Below are positions 8,389-17,283 of a stretch of 28,151 nucleotides of DNA, one piece after another. Position numbers and translations under genes: made by a program. The stretch spans positions 1 through 28,151 of the forward strand of contig CAYTCZ010000047.1 of NCBI GenBank assembly GCA_964436315.1, written 5' to 3'. Position 1 is the first letter of the stretch. Each line of letters opens with the position of its first letter. The stretch comes from CAYTCZ01 sp964436315. Lineage in GTDB: Bacteria; Actinomycetota; Thermoleophilia; Gaiellales; Gaiellaceae. The notes beneath the pieces were generated by a model, which was not told where the DNA came from, made no database searches, and worked only from the letters and a program-made list of their open reading frames with translations.

Positions 8389-9300
8389 ATGGCCACACAA
8401 TCCGTCGAGGTTGAAACCAGAGTCGAGGCTGCCGGAGCGGAGGGTCGGCTCCGCGATGCATTCGTCTTGCTCAGGGCAAACAAGGTCGCGCTTCTCGGCC
8501 TGATCCTGACGATTATCTTCCTGCTGATCGGAATTGCCGGCGCGGTCGTTTTGATTCACGATGGTTTTCGCCATCTCTGGGAGGATCAGAATCTCGGGGA
8601 AGCCCTCGTCGCTCCCGGCGTCGAGGGTCACTGGCTCGGCACCGACAACTTCGGCCGCGACATCTTCTGGCGGTTGATTGCTGCCGTCGGACTGTCCGTG
8701 CTCATGGCGACGTTGGTCACCGCCTTCGTCATTGCGGTCGGGCTCGTGATGGGATCGCTCGCGGGCTACTTCGGCGGCAAGACCGACACCGGGATTTCGG
8801 GCCTCATCGACCTTACCTGGGGATTCCCGCTCCTCCTCGTCGCGGTCATCATCGCGGGCATGGTGGGAAAGGGGCTCAACGCGGTCATCGCGGCGGTCGC
8901 GATCATTCTCTGGGCTGGGTTTGCCCGGATTATCCGCGCGCAGGTAAAGACGTTGCGAGAGCGCGAGTTCGTCGAGGCGGCGCGCATGCTTGGCACGCCG
9001 GAATGGAAGATCCTGGTCAGACACATGTGGCCGAACGTCCTCGGAACCGTCCTCGTGATGGCGTCGTACTACGTTGCGATCACGATCATCGTTGAAGCCG
9101 GCTTCTCCTTTATCGGCCTGGGAGTGCAGCCCCCGACGCCGTCGCTCGGATCGATGATCGCCGAAGGGCGCAACTACTGGTCGGTCTCGATCTGGCCCGC
9201 CGTAATCCCAGGTGTCACAATCGCGCTCATCGTGCTCGGTCTGAACTCCCTCGGCGACGGACTCCGGGATATCTTCGACCCACGTCTGCGCCGGTTCTAG
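8389..9300 (+). CDS. Dipeptide-type ABC importer permease, DppC-like
   Basis: About 303 residues, the second channel subunit of the importer. It has a cytoplasmic N-terminus, TM1 (LLGLILTIIFLLIGIAG), the typical DppC stretch HWLGTDNFGRDIFWR after it, and the EAA loop EFVEAARMLGTPEWKIL. The frame is open from 8317, but ATG 8389 gives the normal family N-terminus and avoids a 38-base overlap with the previous gene; no strong ribosome site is visible at either start, so the exact N-terminus is uncertain. No second DppC-like gene is visible in the window, so the second importer may share this one. Confidence 0.9.
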   Translation: MATQSVEVETRVEAAGAEGRLRDAFVLLRANKVALLGLILTIIFLLIGIAGAVVLIHDGFRHLWEDQNLGEALVAPGVEGHWLGTDNFGRDIFWRLIAAVGLSVLMATLVTAFVIAVGLVMGSLAGYFGGKTDTGISGLIDLTWGFPLLLVAVIIAGMVGKGLNAVIAAVAIILWAGFARIIRAQVKTLREREFVEAARMLGTPEWKILVRHMWPNVLGTVLVMASYYVAITIIVEAGFSFIGLGVQPPTPSLGSMIAEGRNYWSVSIWPAVIPGVTIALIVLGLNSLGDGLRDIFDPRLRRF

Positions 9301-9302
9301 CA

Positions 9303-10355
9303 ATGGCGGACGGTCAGTCTCTGAGCGAGCAGGCTGAGGGCCCGACCCTGGGCGCAACTGGTGATCGATCTCAGGACGACGCGCTCATCGTCGAGGGCCT
9401 GACAACGGAGATCCGCCGCAGACGTGGAGCTTTCGCCGCGGTCGACGATGTGACGTTCTCGGTCAAGCCGGGAGAGATACTCGGTCTCGTCGGGGAGAGC
9501 GGCTGCGGGAAGACGATGACGGCGCTAAGCGTCATGCGCCTGCTCCCGGCGGCCGCTCAAATCAAATCGGGCAGCGTACTCCTTGCGGGTCAGGATCTTC
9601 TCCAGCTGAGTGAGCGCCAGATGCGCGGAGTACGTGGAAAAGACGTTGCAATGGTCTTCCAGGAGCCGATGACCAGCCTCGATCCCTCGTTCACGATCGG
9701 CTCGCAGCTGACCGAAACGATGCGCGCACACGGCGTCGGGAGCAAGAAGGAGGCAAGAGCGAGATCGATCGAGATGCTCGAAGACGTCGGAATTCCCCGC
9801 GCCGTCGACCGTCTCGGAGACTATCCACATCAGTTCTCCGGCGGCATGCGCCAACGCGTGATGCTGGCGATGGGCTTGCTCCTCGAGCCCAAAGTGCTGA
9901 TCGCCGATGAGCCAACGACCGCCCTCGACGTAACGATTCAGGCTCAAATTCTCGAGCTCATCGGGAAGCTTCGGGACGAGCACGGGATGAGCGTGATCCT
10001 GATCACTCACGACCTCGGCGTCGTTCACGAGATCGCGGATCGGGTGGCCGTCATGTACGCAGGCGAGATCGTCGAAACGGCGGCGGTGAGCGAAATCTTC
10101 CGGGATCCGCGCCATCCCTACACGCAGGGCCTGCTGCGCAGTCTTCCCGAGCTGACTCCGCGTGGCGAACGGCTGCCGGTCATCGAAGGGCGTGTCCCAG
10201 AGCTCTATGAACTGCCGGCAAGTTGTCGCTTCGCGGCACGATGTCCAAACCGAATCTCGCGATGTGACGAAGAGCACCCCGAACTCGAGAGGACCAATGG
10301 AAGCCGAGAGCTCCGTTGCTTCAACCCAACCGCCTTTGAGCTCGAGCTCGGCTGA
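9303..10355 (+). CDS. Dipeptide-type ABC importer ATPase, DppD-like
   Basis: A 350-residue ATP-binding subunit with Walker A GESGCGKT (residues 64-71), Q-loop MVFQEP, signature SGGMRQR, Walker B VLIADEPTTALD, the H-loop histidine in ILITHDLG, and the C-terminal oligopeptide-ATPase domain with its cysteine cluster (SCRFAARCPNRISRC) that may bind an iron-sulfur cluster. It starts two bases after the permease stop, so it is translated by coupling. It works as a heterodimer with the ATPase that overlaps its end. Confidence 0.94.
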   Translation: MADGQSLSEQAEGPTLGATGDRSQDDALIVEGLTTEIRRRRGAFAAVDDVTFSVKPGEILGLVGESGCGKTMTALSVMRLLPAAAQIKSGSVLLAGQDLLQLSERQMRGVRGKDVAMVFQEPMTSLDPSFTIGSQLTETMRAHGVGSKKEARARSIEMLEDVGIPRAVDRLGDYPHQFSGGMRQRVMLAMGLLLEPKVLIADEPTTALDVTIQAQILELIGKLRDEHGMSVILITHDLGVVHEIADRVAVMYAGEIVETAAVSEIFRDPRHPYTQGLLRSLPELTPRGERLPVIEGRVPELYELPASCRFAARCPNRISRCDEEHPELERTNGSRELRCFNPTAFELELG

Positions 10356-11376
10356 CGGCGCGCTCCTCAGCGTTCGGGGGCTCTCCAAGCGCTTCCCGGC
10401 GGAGCGCGGTGGCCTGCTCGGTCGACCGAAAACGTGGCTTTCGGCGGTCGACCAAGTCGATCTCGATGTCTATCCCGGTGAGACGCTGGCACTCGTGGGC
10501 GAGAGCGGCTGCGGCAAGAGCACGCTCGCGCGGCTCGTTCTCCGACTCATTCCGGCGACCGAAGGAACAGTCGAGTTCGACGGGCTCAACGTCTTGAACG
10601 CGACCCGCGACGAGCTTCGAAAGTTCCGGAGCGACGCCCAGATGGTGTTTCAGGATCCGTATGGGTCGCTCGATCCGCGGATGAAGGTCGACGCGATTGT
10701 CGGTGAAGGAATGGTGCGCCAGGACCTGAGTAAGGCCGATCGTCGGTCGCGAATTCTCGAACTCCTGGATCTCGTCGAACTGACCCCGGACGCGGCGGAT
10801 CGATTCCCACACGAGTTCTCGGGCGGTCAGAGACAGCGGATCTCGATAGCGCGGGCGCTCGCCGTGAATCCGCGGTTCATCATCGCGGACGAGCCTGTCA
10901 GTGCGCTCGACGTGTCCGTCCAGAGCAGCATGCTCAACTTTCTCGCCGATCTTCAGCAGCGGCTGGGGCTCACGTACCTCTTCATCTCACACGACATGTC
11001 GGTGGTCAGACACGTTGCGGATCGCGTCGCGGTCATGTACCTCGGCAAGGTCGTCGAGAGCGCGCCGGCCGAGGAGCTTTTCGAGAATCCTCTGCATCCG
11101 TACACACAGGCGCTGCTGTCCTCCATTCCGAGTCTCTCGCAGACCGGGAGCACCGAACGCATCGTGCTCGAGGGCGACGTTCCGAGTGCGATCGATCCTC
11201 CCGAGGCCTGCCGATTCGCGGGTCGCTGTTTCCGGGTGATCGACCGCTGCAGAGTGGAGATCCCACCTCTGGAGGGCGTGCCGGGCAATTCACGTCACCG
11301 CATTGCCTGTTTCAACTACGAGGCGTTGCCGCCTCCCTCGGATGAACGTCGAAGCACTCCAGGCGACAACGGCTGA
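10297..11376 (+). CDS. Dipeptide-type ABC importer ATPase, DppF-like
   Basis: A 359-residue ATPase starting at ATG 10297, preceded by GAGAGGA; it overlaps the DppD-like gene by 59 bases in another frame. Walker A GESGCGKS (68-75), Q-loop MVFQDPYGSLDPR (typical of DppF/OppF), signature SGGQRQR and Walker B FIIADEPVSALD are all intact, and the C-terminal domain has the cysteine cluster CRFAGRCFRVIDRC. The first ~20 residues are Ser/Pro-rich and may be a tail. It closely resembles the ATPase half of the fusion at 17284. Confidence 0.93.
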   Translation: MEAESSVASTQPPLSSSSADGALLSVRGLSKRFPAERGGLLGRPKTWLSAVDQVDLDVYPGETLALVGESGCGKSTLARLVLRLIPATEGTVEFDGLNVLNATRDELRKFRSDAQMVFQDPYGSLDPRMKVDAIVGEGMVRQDLSKADRRSRILELLDLVELTPDAADRFPHEFSGGQRQRISIARALAVNPRFIIADEPVSALDVSVQSSMLNFLADLQQRLGLTYLFISHDMSVVRHVADRVAVMYLGKVVESAPAEELFENPLHPYTQALLSSIPSLSQTGSTERIVLEGDVPSAIDPPEACRFAGRCFRVIDRCRVEIPPLEGVPGNSRHRIACFNYEALPPPSDERRSTPGDNG

Positions 11377-12037
11377 CGGAATCACGCTCCGAGGGGAGGT
11401 CGTTCGCGGCGACGGGACGTTCGTCGTACTCGTCCATGATGTCGGCGAGGACATCGACGTCTGGAAACCGATCCGCCTGGGACTCGTCAAGCGCGGGTGG
11501 ACCGTCCTCGCCATGGATCTCCGGGGACACGGAGGATCGGACGGAGATTGGTCGCCCGAGCGAGCCGAGCTCGACGTGGATCTTCCAGTGACGCTTGCCC
11601 GTCGCTTCGGGGCTCGCCATCTCGCGGTCATGGCATCCGGGCTCGGAGCAGTCTTCACGCTGAAAGCGGTCGAACGCGCTTTCCCGCAGGAGCTCTTCGA
11701 GCTGCCGGACTCGCTCGTCCTCATCTCGCCGGGGCCGCTCGACGGCCTTGATCCGATGGAGCTGCGTGCTGGCGGCATGTCGAAGCTCTTTATCTTCGGC
11801 GCGAAGGATCCGCTGGCTCCAGATGCCCGGGCACTGGTGAAGGCGTCGATCGGTTGGACGGTACAGACCACCTACGGAACGGACGCGCGCTCAGGCGCGC
11901 TGATCGCCGCCCGGAAGCGGTACATCCTCGACAAGTCGATCGCCTTTCTCAACGAGCAGCGGACATTTCGCGGTCAGGGTCTCGCCCGATTCGAGGCCAA
12001 GCTCGCCAAGGCGCGCGAGCAGAGGGCCGAAAACTGA
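11342..12037 (+). CDS. Alpha/beta hydrolase-fold protein with non-standard active site
   Basis: A 231-residue alpha/beta hydrolase-like protein; the segments VVLVHDVGED and LAMDLRGHGGSD are typical of the fold. The nucleophile elbow reads VMASGLG (S99), without the standard G-x-S-x-G spacing, and the segment that normally holds the catalytic histidine reads TDARSGAL, with Arg183 in its place. The candidate acid is D156 (GAKDPLAP). It may be catalytically altered or inactive, acting perhaps as a binding partner. ATG 11342 overlaps the ATPase gene by 35 bases and has no clear ribosome site, so coupling to the importer operon is likely. The C-terminus is a charged, probably helical tail. Confidence 0.8.
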   Translation: MNVEALQATTADGITLRGEVVRGDGTFVVLVHDVGEDIDVWKPIRLGLVKRGWTVLAMDLRGHGGSDGDWSPERAELDVDLPVTLARRFGARHLAVMASGLGAVFTLKAVERAFPQELFELPDSLVLISPGPLDGLDPMELRAGGMSKLFIFGAKDPLAPDARALVKASIGWTVQTTYGTDARSGALIAARKRYILDKSIAFLNEQRTFRGQGLARFEAKLAKAREQRAEN

Positions 12038-12080
12038 TGGATAGGCTCTAAGGGCCGCATACGCATTGAGAGGAGTGGAC

Positions 12081-12680
12081 GTGGAGACAGATTCACAGGC
12101 GTACGAGAAACGACAGTGGTACGACGCGTCGGTCTCAGGTCCACTGATCGGCGACGAACTCGAGGACTTCCTGATGGGTCCCAGAAGCCCGTGGCTCATC
12201 AAGGTCACGACCCTCAAAGAGGACGGCTGGCCGTTCACGGTTCCGCTCTGGTACCACTGGGACGGCGAGGCGTTTTGGACGGTGACCAGGAAGCGTTCGG
12301 ACTGGATTCACGACGTTCGGCGGGATCCCCGGAGCTCGATTTGCGTCGAGGAGCGAGAGATCCCGCCGGACGGTGGAAATCGGAAGGTTCTCGCCCAGAC
12401 GATCGCCGAGGTCGTCGAAGGGCCCTGCGTCGCCGAAGGGTCGCAGTGGCTTCCGATTGCCGAGAAGATGGCCCTCCGTTACGTCGGTCCTGACGGCCCT
12501 GGGGCGCTGTCTCGTTCATACGGATGGGAGCGCTATCTCGTCAAGTTCACACCAAGAGACGGGAAGCTGATCACCTTTCAAGGCGTCGACTGGCATCGGC
12601 GGTACTTCGATCCCGGCCAGCGGCCCGATCTGCAGGAGCGGGCCGTAAAGACGAAGGTCCGAGGCTCCGACGCCTCGTGA
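12081..12680 (+). CDS. Pyridoxamine-phosphate-oxidase-like split-barrel protein, first copy
   Basis: A 199-residue protein of the FMN/F420-binding split-barrel superfamily, recognised by the strand pattern IKVTTLKEDGWPFTVPLWYHWDG and the following FWTVTRKRSDW. Such proteins bind a flavin or F420 and reduce or oxidise small molecules; cofactor and substrate are not certain here. GTG 12081 has GAGAGGAG six bases upstream; the frame is open from 12066. Its stop overlaps the aminotransferase start (GTGA at 12677). A 178-residue paralogue (15085-15621) also neighbours an aminotransferase, and both end in a W-x-RRY motif. Confidence 0.83.
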   Translation: METDSQAYEKRQWYDASVSGPLIGDELEDFLMGPRSPWLIKVTTLKEDGWPFTVPLWYHWDGEAFWTVTRKRSDWIHDVRRDPRSSICVEEREIPPDGGNRKVLAQTIAEVVEGPCVAEGSQWLPIAEKMALRYVGPDGPGALSRSYGWERYLVKFTPRDGKLITFQGVDWHRRYFDPGQRPDLQERAVKTKVRGSDAS

Positions 12681-13852
12681 CCGGCTTCGCCCACCGCGCG
12701 GTCTCTGCCCGGCGATCGGCGATCCGGGAGGTCTTCGACGCGGCAAACGAGAAGCCCGAAGCGATACGGCTCGAAATCGGCGAGCCGAGCTTCACGACTC
12801 CGGATCACATCATCGCGGCGGCCCTCGACGCCGCCCGAGCGGGGTTTACTCGGTACACGCCGAACGGCGGTTTTCTGAGCCTGCGCGAGGCCATCGCAGA
12901 GAAGATCGAGCGGATCGACGGCTTTACGGCGAGTCCAGACGAAATCGTCGTGACGCCCGGCGCCATGAACGCGCTCTTCTCGATCTACCTGGCGTTGCTC
13001 GAGCCTGGCGATGAAGTCCTGCTCCCGACGCCTGGCTACCCGAATATGGATGAGATGGTCGCGCTACTCGGCGGAGTACCGGTGTTCTACGAGCTCCGCA
13101 TGGACGAGGGATACCTACCGGAGATCGAGCGGCTCGAGGGCCTCGTCACGCCCCGGACCAAAGCGCTGTTTGTAAACAGTCCGGCGAACCCGACCGGAGC
13201 TGTGTTCCCGGAATCGTTGGTGCGCGAACTCGTCGACTTCGCCGAGCGACACGATCTCTGGCTCATCTCCGACGAGGTGTACGACGAGCTGGTCCTCGAC
13301 GAGTCGCCGGAGTTCGTCGCGGCCGCGAGTCTCGAGTCGAGCGAACGCGTTATCTCCGTGTACAGCTTCTCGAAGGTCTACGCGATGACCGGTTGGCGCG
13401 TCGGCTACTGCGTTGCCCGGCGTGGTCTCGCAGATCTCCTTCGCAAGCTGCAGGAGCCCGAAGTCTCGTGTCCGAGCGCTGTCTCACAGAAGGCTGCCGA
13501 GGCGGCTCTTCTCGGGCCAAGGGAACCGATCACGGAGATGAAGGAGGCGTACCGAGAGCGTCGCGATCACGCGTGGTCTCTCATTGAGGCGCGCCGATTA
13601 CGAGCGTTCCGAACGCAAGGCACCTTCTACATGCTCCTCGACATATCCGACTCGGGGCTCTCCTCGATGGACTTCACGCTCAGGCTGCTCGATGAGTCTG
13701 ATGTCGCGGTCGCTCCGGGTGAGGTTTTCGGTCCCGGAGGCCACGGTCTCGTCCGGATCTCCCTCGCAGTCGAGCCACCCGTGCTCGAAGAGGGTCTCGA
13801 TCGGATTGCGTCGGCGATCGGGGCGTTTGCGGGAGACCGGGCGGCAAGATGA
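12677..13852 (+). CDS. PLP-dependent class I/II aminotransferase, first copy
   Basis: A 391-residue fold-type I aminotransferase of the aspartate-aminotransferase superfamily. N171 lies in NPTGA, D199 in ISDEVYDEL, the PLP lysine is K233 (YSFSKVYAMTGW), and R241 would bind the substrate carboxylate. GTG 12677 overlaps the split-barrel gene's stop; the longer open frame upstream overlaps that gene and lacks family similarity. The stop overlaps the M20 start (ATGA at 13849). It would convert an amino acid into a 2-oxoacid, or the reverse. The 15650-16789 protein is a clear paralogue. Confidence 0.93.
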   Translation: MTGFAHRAVSARRSAIREVFDAANEKPEAIRLEIGEPSFTTPDHIIAAALDAARAGFTRYTPNGGFLSLREAIAEKIERIDGFTASPDEIVVTPGAMNALFSIYLALLEPGDEVLLPTPGYPNMDEMVALLGGVPVFYELRMDEGYLPEIERLEGLVTPRTKALFVNSPANPTGAVFPESLVRELVDFAERHDLWLISDEVYDELVLDESPEFVAAASLESSERVISVYSFSKVYAMTGWRVGYCVARRGLADLLRKLQEPEVSCPSAVSQKAAEAALLGPREPITEMKEAYRERRDHAWSLIEARRLRAFRTQGTFYMLLDISDSGLSSMDFTLRLLDESDVAVAPGEVFGPGGHGLVRISLAVEPPVLEEGLDRIASAIGAFAGDRAAR

Positions 13853-15078
13853 GCGACGAGGCAGCGCTCCTCGAATTTCTGGATCAGCGCCAAGATGAAC
13901 TGCTGGAGTTCACCCGGACACTAATCGCCACGCCGAGCGTCAACCCGCCGGGAGAAGAGCGTGCCGTGGCGTCTGTCGTACGCGATCGGCTCGGCTCGCT
14001 TGGCATCGACCAGATCAGCGAACACTCGATGCAAGAGGATCGGCCGAACCTCATCGCCCGGCTGGAGGGCGACACCCCCGGCCCCACGCTGATGCTCAAC
14101 GGCCATCTCGATACCAAACCAGCTGGCGATCTCGATGCGTGGGAGACCGATCCGTGGGATCCCGTCGTCCGAAACGGCGAACTCGTCGGTCTCGGATCGG
14201 GAGATATGAAGGCGGCCGTTGCCGCCATGGTTTACGCAGCCGGAGCCCTACGGAGGGTCGGGCCGCCCAGGGGAGCTCTGGTGCTTGCACTCGTTGCCGA
14301 CGAGGAGGCCGGCTCCGACTACGGCGCTCGTTGGCTCGCCGAGTCCGGCCTTCTGGAGGCAGACGCGGCTCTGATTGGAGAACCGTGCGGGATCAGTCGC
14401 GAGTTCGAGAGCATCGACCTCGTCTCGCGCGGGGCGATCCTCTTCAAGGTGACAGTTCGGGGCACCCAGATGCACTCGAGCCTCTCTGACCGACTGCCGG
14501 CTGTGAACGCAACCGTTAAGGCTGCGCGCCTGATGGATCGAATGCATCGCGAGCTCAAGTCGGCGCTCACCGTGCCTGACCATCCGCTCGCGGATAAGGG
14601 CCCGACGGTCAACATCGGCGTCACGGCTACCGCGGGCGTTTTCTACGGTGTGTACCCGGGCGAGGCAGAGTTCGGTTGCGACATTCGCGTTCTTCCGGGG
14701 ATGACCGAACAGCAGGTGGTAGCAGATATTCAAGCGTTCATCGATCGCGTGGCGGAAGACGAGCCGGGACTCGACGCCGAGCTGACGGTGGACGGCTGGT
14801 TCCCGGCGACCGAGATCGGTCCCGAGGAACCCATCGCCGAGGCCGTCCGTTCTGCGGCGGAAACCGTCCTTGGAGAAGCACCCCCCTACGACGCGTTCCC
14901 CGGCGCCACGGATGCGGCACATATCCAAGGAACAGCAGGGATCCCGACCGTCGCGGCGTTCGGCCCGGGCTACTTACCGCGCGCGCACAGTCCGAACGAG
15001 TCGCTGGGCGTTGACAGCGTTCTCACCGCGGCGAAGGTCTACGCTCTCGCCGCCTGGCGGTACCTGAACCGGTCCTGA
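13849..15078 (+). CDS. M20-family metallo-amidohydrolase (ArgE/DapE type), first copy
   Basis: A 409-residue two-zinc peptidase/deacylase of the M20 family. Metal and catalytic residues are visible: H86 and D88 (NGHLDTKP), D119 (GSGDMK), E152-E153 (ADEEAG), E178 (IGEP) and H380 (AHSPNES). A dimerisation domain lies between about residues 185 and 300. These enzymes remove an N-acyl group from an amino acid or cleave a dipeptide. It is translationally coupled to the aminotransferase (ATGA). Together they suggest N-acyl-amino acid to amino acid to 2-oxoacid. It ends 6 bases before the convergent gene on the other strand. Paralogue at 20878. Confidence 0.92.
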   Translation: MSDEAALLEFLDQRQDELLEFTRTLIATPSVNPPGEERAVASVVRDRLGSLGIDQISEHSMQEDRPNLIARLEGDTPGPTLMLNGHLDTKPAGDLDAWETDPWDPVVRNGELVGLGSGDMKAAVAAMVYAAGALRRVGPPRGALVLALVADEEAGSDYGARWLAESGLLEADAALIGEPCGISREFESIDLVSRGAILFKVTVRGTQMHSSLSDRLPAVNATVKAARLMDRMHRELKSALTVPDHPLADKGPTVNIGVTATAGVFYGVYPGEAEFGCDIRVLPGMTEQQVVADIQAFIDRVAEDEPGLDAELTVDGWFPATEIGPEEPIAEAVRSAAETVLGEAPPYDAFPGATDAAHIQGTAGIPTVAAFGPGYLPRAHSPNESLGVDSVLTAAKVYALAAWRYLNRS

Positions 15079-15084
15079 ATTGAC

Positions 15085-15621
15085 TCAGGCCTCGGTCAGG
15101 CCGTGCGCCTCATCGAAGGAGGGGCCGCCCGAGTCCTCCACCCAGTAGCGTCGAGCCCAGGACGTGCCCTGCCAGCTCTCGATCTTGGTCGGCTTGATGC
15201 GAAAGAGCCAGCGCGGCTGGTTGAGCGTCGGGACGAGGTACTTCGGGCCGTTCTCTCCCAGATATCGAGTCGACATCCGCGTAGCGACTTCGACCCACTG
15301 TCCGCCGACGTTGGCCTCCTCGACGAGTTCTGCGGCGCCCTCGCCGCGAACTTTTCGATCCTCATGGTCGATGACGAACGACACTCTCGGCTCGTTCTTC
15401 AGGTACTCGGCCCAACGCGAGCGCTGCCGCGGAACGATCCAGAGGTACCCGTCGCTCCACTCGTACCATGCGACGACCGCGTACGGCGCCCCGTCCTCGG
15501 TCACGCAAGCGAGATAGATGTTCAGCGGCTGGTCGAGGAACTCGTCTCGTTCCTCGGGCGTCATTCCACCTTGGCGCCGACCGCGCCACTTCTCGGGCGT
15601 CTCCTTGATGTTCTTCGCCAC
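15085..15621 (-). CDS. Pyridoxamine-phosphate-oxidase-like split-barrel protein, second copy
   Basis: A 178-residue protein of the same superfamily as 12081-12680, with YLACVTEDGAPYAVVAWYEW and LWIVPRQRSRWAEYL. The GTG start (15621) follows AAGGAG by five bases. It is 28 bases downstream of the aminotransferase stop in the same minus-strand operon (EthD, aminotransferase, split barrel). A flavin or F420 cofactor is probable; the reaction is unknown. It is shorter at the N-terminus than the first copy. Confidence 0.84.
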   Translation of the reverse strand: MAKNIKETPEKWRGRRQGGMTPEERDEFLDQPLNIYLACVTEDGAPYAVVAWYEWSDGYLWIVPRQRSRWAEYLKNEPRVSFVIDHEDRKVRGEGAAELVEEANVGGQWVEVATRMSTRYLGENGPKYLVPTLNQPRWLFRIKPTKIESWQGTSWARRYWVEDSGGPSFDEAHGLTEA

Positions 15622-15649
15622 CTTTACTCCTTCGATCGCGCTCCCGGTT

Positions 15650-16789
15650 TCAGCCCATCAGCGTTCGACTCAGTCGAGCGAGGCCTTCCATCAAGACCTC
15701 CGGATCGACCGAGAGCGAGACGCGCACCATTCCCTCGCCACCCGGCCCGAACGCACTTCCCGGAACGACCGAAACGTGCTCCTTTTCGAGCAGGTCCTTC
15801 GCAAAGGGGAGTGACGCGGACGGGGAAACGTCAACCATGACGTAAAATGCGCCTCTCGGTCTGACGTAGCCGACGCCATTCTCGTCGAGCGCTGCTCCAA
15901 CTCGGTCGCGCCGCTCCCGGTAGGCATCACGCATTTCGGCGACGCAACCCTGATCACCGGTAAGCGCGGCCTCGGCGCCCTTCTGGGAGAGGCTCGATGC
16001 GTTGCCCTGAACCGGTTCCTGCGCTTTCGAGATCCGGTCGGCGACCTCGGGCGAGGCCACCACGTAGCCCACCCGCCAACCGGTCATCGCATAGGACTTC
16101 GAGAAGCTGAACACGGTGATCAAACGATCAGTCGGGTCGAGGCTCGCCATGCTTACGTGGTTGCCGTCAAAAACGATCTCGTCGTAGCACTCGTCCGAGA
16201 TCACCCAGAGGTCGTGTCGCTCGGCGATCTCGAGCAGCGCGCTCAGGGTCTCCGGTCCGTACACCGCTCCGGTCGGATTGCCGGGTGAGTTGACGAGCAT
16301 CACCTTTGTGCTGTCGCCGATTCTCGCTTCGAGTTCGTCCAGGTCGGGCTCGAAATCCCGTGCAGGGTCGAGTCGATATCCGACCGGCGTGGCGCTCTGG
16401 ACATGGATCATCGGCGGGTAGTTCGCCCAGCCTGGGTCCGGAATCAGGACCTCGTCGCCAGGGTCGAGCAAGGTGAGCAGACTCGTAAAGAGCGCGCCGC
16501 AGCCGCCGGTTGTCACCACGATCTGATCGACCGAACAGTCGATGCTGTTTCGGGAGCGCACCTTCTCGGCGATCAACTCACGGAGACTGAGCAGGCCTCC
16601 GGACGGCGTGTACTTCGTGAATCCTTCGCTTGCCGCTCGAGCGGCCGCCTCGATGATGTGCGCAGGCGTGTCGAAGTTCGGATCCCCGGCCTCGAGCCGA
16701 AGCGCATCCGGGATCCGGCGGGCGAGTTCCGCCATCTCCCGGATGCCCGAGTGGGGCGTCGTACGGACGGTTTCGGCTAGCTGAGCCAT
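15650..16789 (-). CDS. PLP-dependent class I/II aminotransferase, second copy
   Basis: A 379-residue fold-type I aminotransferase with N171 (NPTGA), a ISDECYDE motif holding the PLP-interacting Asp, PLP lysine K231 (FSFSKSYAMTGW) and a nearby Arg (WRVGY). It matches the 12677 enzyme along the whole length, including FTKYTPSGG versus FTRYTPNGG near residue 60. ATG 16789 overlaps the EthD gene's end by 13 bases, so it is coupled to EthD. The elbow at residues 94-97 reads TGGC rather than PGAM, so substrate range may differ between copies. Confidence 0.93.
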   Translation of the reverse strand: MAQLAETVRTTPHSGIREMAELARRIPDALRLEAGDPNFDTPAHIIEAAARAASEGFTKYTPSGGLLSLRELIAEKVRSRNSIDCSVDQIVVTTGGCGALFTSLLTLLDPGDEVLIPDPGWANYPPMIHVQSATPVGYRLDPARDFEPDLDELEARIGDSTKVMLVNSPGNPTGAVYGPETLSALLEIAERHDLWVISDECYDEIVFDGNHVSMASLDPTDRLITVFSFSKSYAMTGWRVGYVVASPEVADRISKAQEPVQGNASSLSQKGAEAALTGDQGCVAEMRDAYRERRDRVGAALDENGVGYVRPRGAFYVMVDVSPSASLPFAKDLLEKEHVSVVPGSAFGPGGEGMVRVSLSVDPEVLMEGLARLSRTLMG

Positions 16790-17142
16790 GCCTGCTGGGT
16801 CAGCGAGCCGGGGCCGGTTATCGGCGGAGGGATATACACGTGCTCCTTCGTGAGCCAGAACGTGCCTGTCGTTTTCGCGTAGTTCGACACGTCTTCCCAG
16901 GCGGCCGCCATCTCCGGCGATTCTGCCGCTTTTTCAAAGGCGGCCTGATCGTCCCACCACTGTTCGACAAACGCATCCGCTTCGAGATCTCCAGCGATCT
17001 TGCCGACGACCTCCGAGACAACGTACCCGCGCATGGGCCCGCTCTTCGCCGAGATCGGAGCGTGCACATCCCGCCAGTAGTCCAAGAACTCTTTCGTCGA
17101 GAAGTCATCTCGCTTGTACGCGGTTCCGATCACTTTGATCAT
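16777..17142 (-). CDS. EthD-domain protein
   Basis: A 121-residue small protein of the EthD / dimeric alpha-beta-barrel group. The signature FLDYWRDVHAPI (about residues 19-30) and VEQWWDD near the middle are clear, with a C-terminal HVYIPPPITGPG segment. ATG 17142 is chosen because CCTGGAGG lies seven bases upstream; the frame also opens at an ATG (17175), but that is inside the putative -10 box. EthD proteins were first seen with ether-degrading P450s and are common in catabolic clusters, often of unknown role. No P450 is visible here. A broken homologue lies at 5120-5400. Confidence 0.87.
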   Translation of the reverse strand: MIKVIGTAYKRDDFSTKEFLDYWRDVHAPISAKSGPMRGYVVSEVVGKIAGDLEADAFVEQWWDDQAAFEKAAESPEMAAAWEDVSNYAKTTGTFWLTKEHVYIPPPITGPGSLTQQAWLS

Positions 17143-17170
17143 GCGTGCCTCCAGGGTCGCTGACGGCGCG

Positions 17171-17176
17171 ATCATA
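17171..17176 (-). promoter_or_regulatory. -10 box of the EthD operon
   Basis: On the minus strand this reads TATGAT, a good -10 match, about 29 bases before the ATG and giving a short leader that contains the ribosome site. No good -35 box is visible. The operator at 17181-17198 falls in the -10/-35 spacer. Confidence 0.45.
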
Positions 17177-17180
17177 CTCG

Positions 17181-17198
17181 AGAAAAATCGTTTTTCCT
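17181..17198. promoter_or_regulatory. LacI-type operator-like site B
   Basis: GAAAAATCGTTTTTC (17182-17196) has perfect six-base arms around TCG, followed by CTGAA. It lies in the 141-base divergent region between the EthD operon and the ATPase-permease fusion, so one repressor could control both. It is the longest A/T-tract palindrome here, in a GC-rich context. Confidence 0.55.
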
Positions 17199-17206
17199 GA
17201 AGCCAG

Positions 17207-17212
17207 TAGGAT
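17207..17212 (+). promoter_or_regulatory. Possible -10 box for the ATPase-permease fusion
   Basis: TAGGAT fits TANNNT and lies about 71 bases before GTG 17284. No clear -35 box is seen at the right distance, where operator B sits instead. Confidence 0.25.
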
Positions 17213-17283
17213 CACTGGCGTGGCAGATCCAGTCGCCACCCACGCTGGCTGGTCGACAGCATGATCGATCCCGAGGCGGCCAC

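Noticed and set aside
10425..10445. GAAAACGTGGCTTTC in the DppF-like gene
   Set aside because: The arms are not symmetric around the CG and it is in the interior of a coding region with no promoter nearby.
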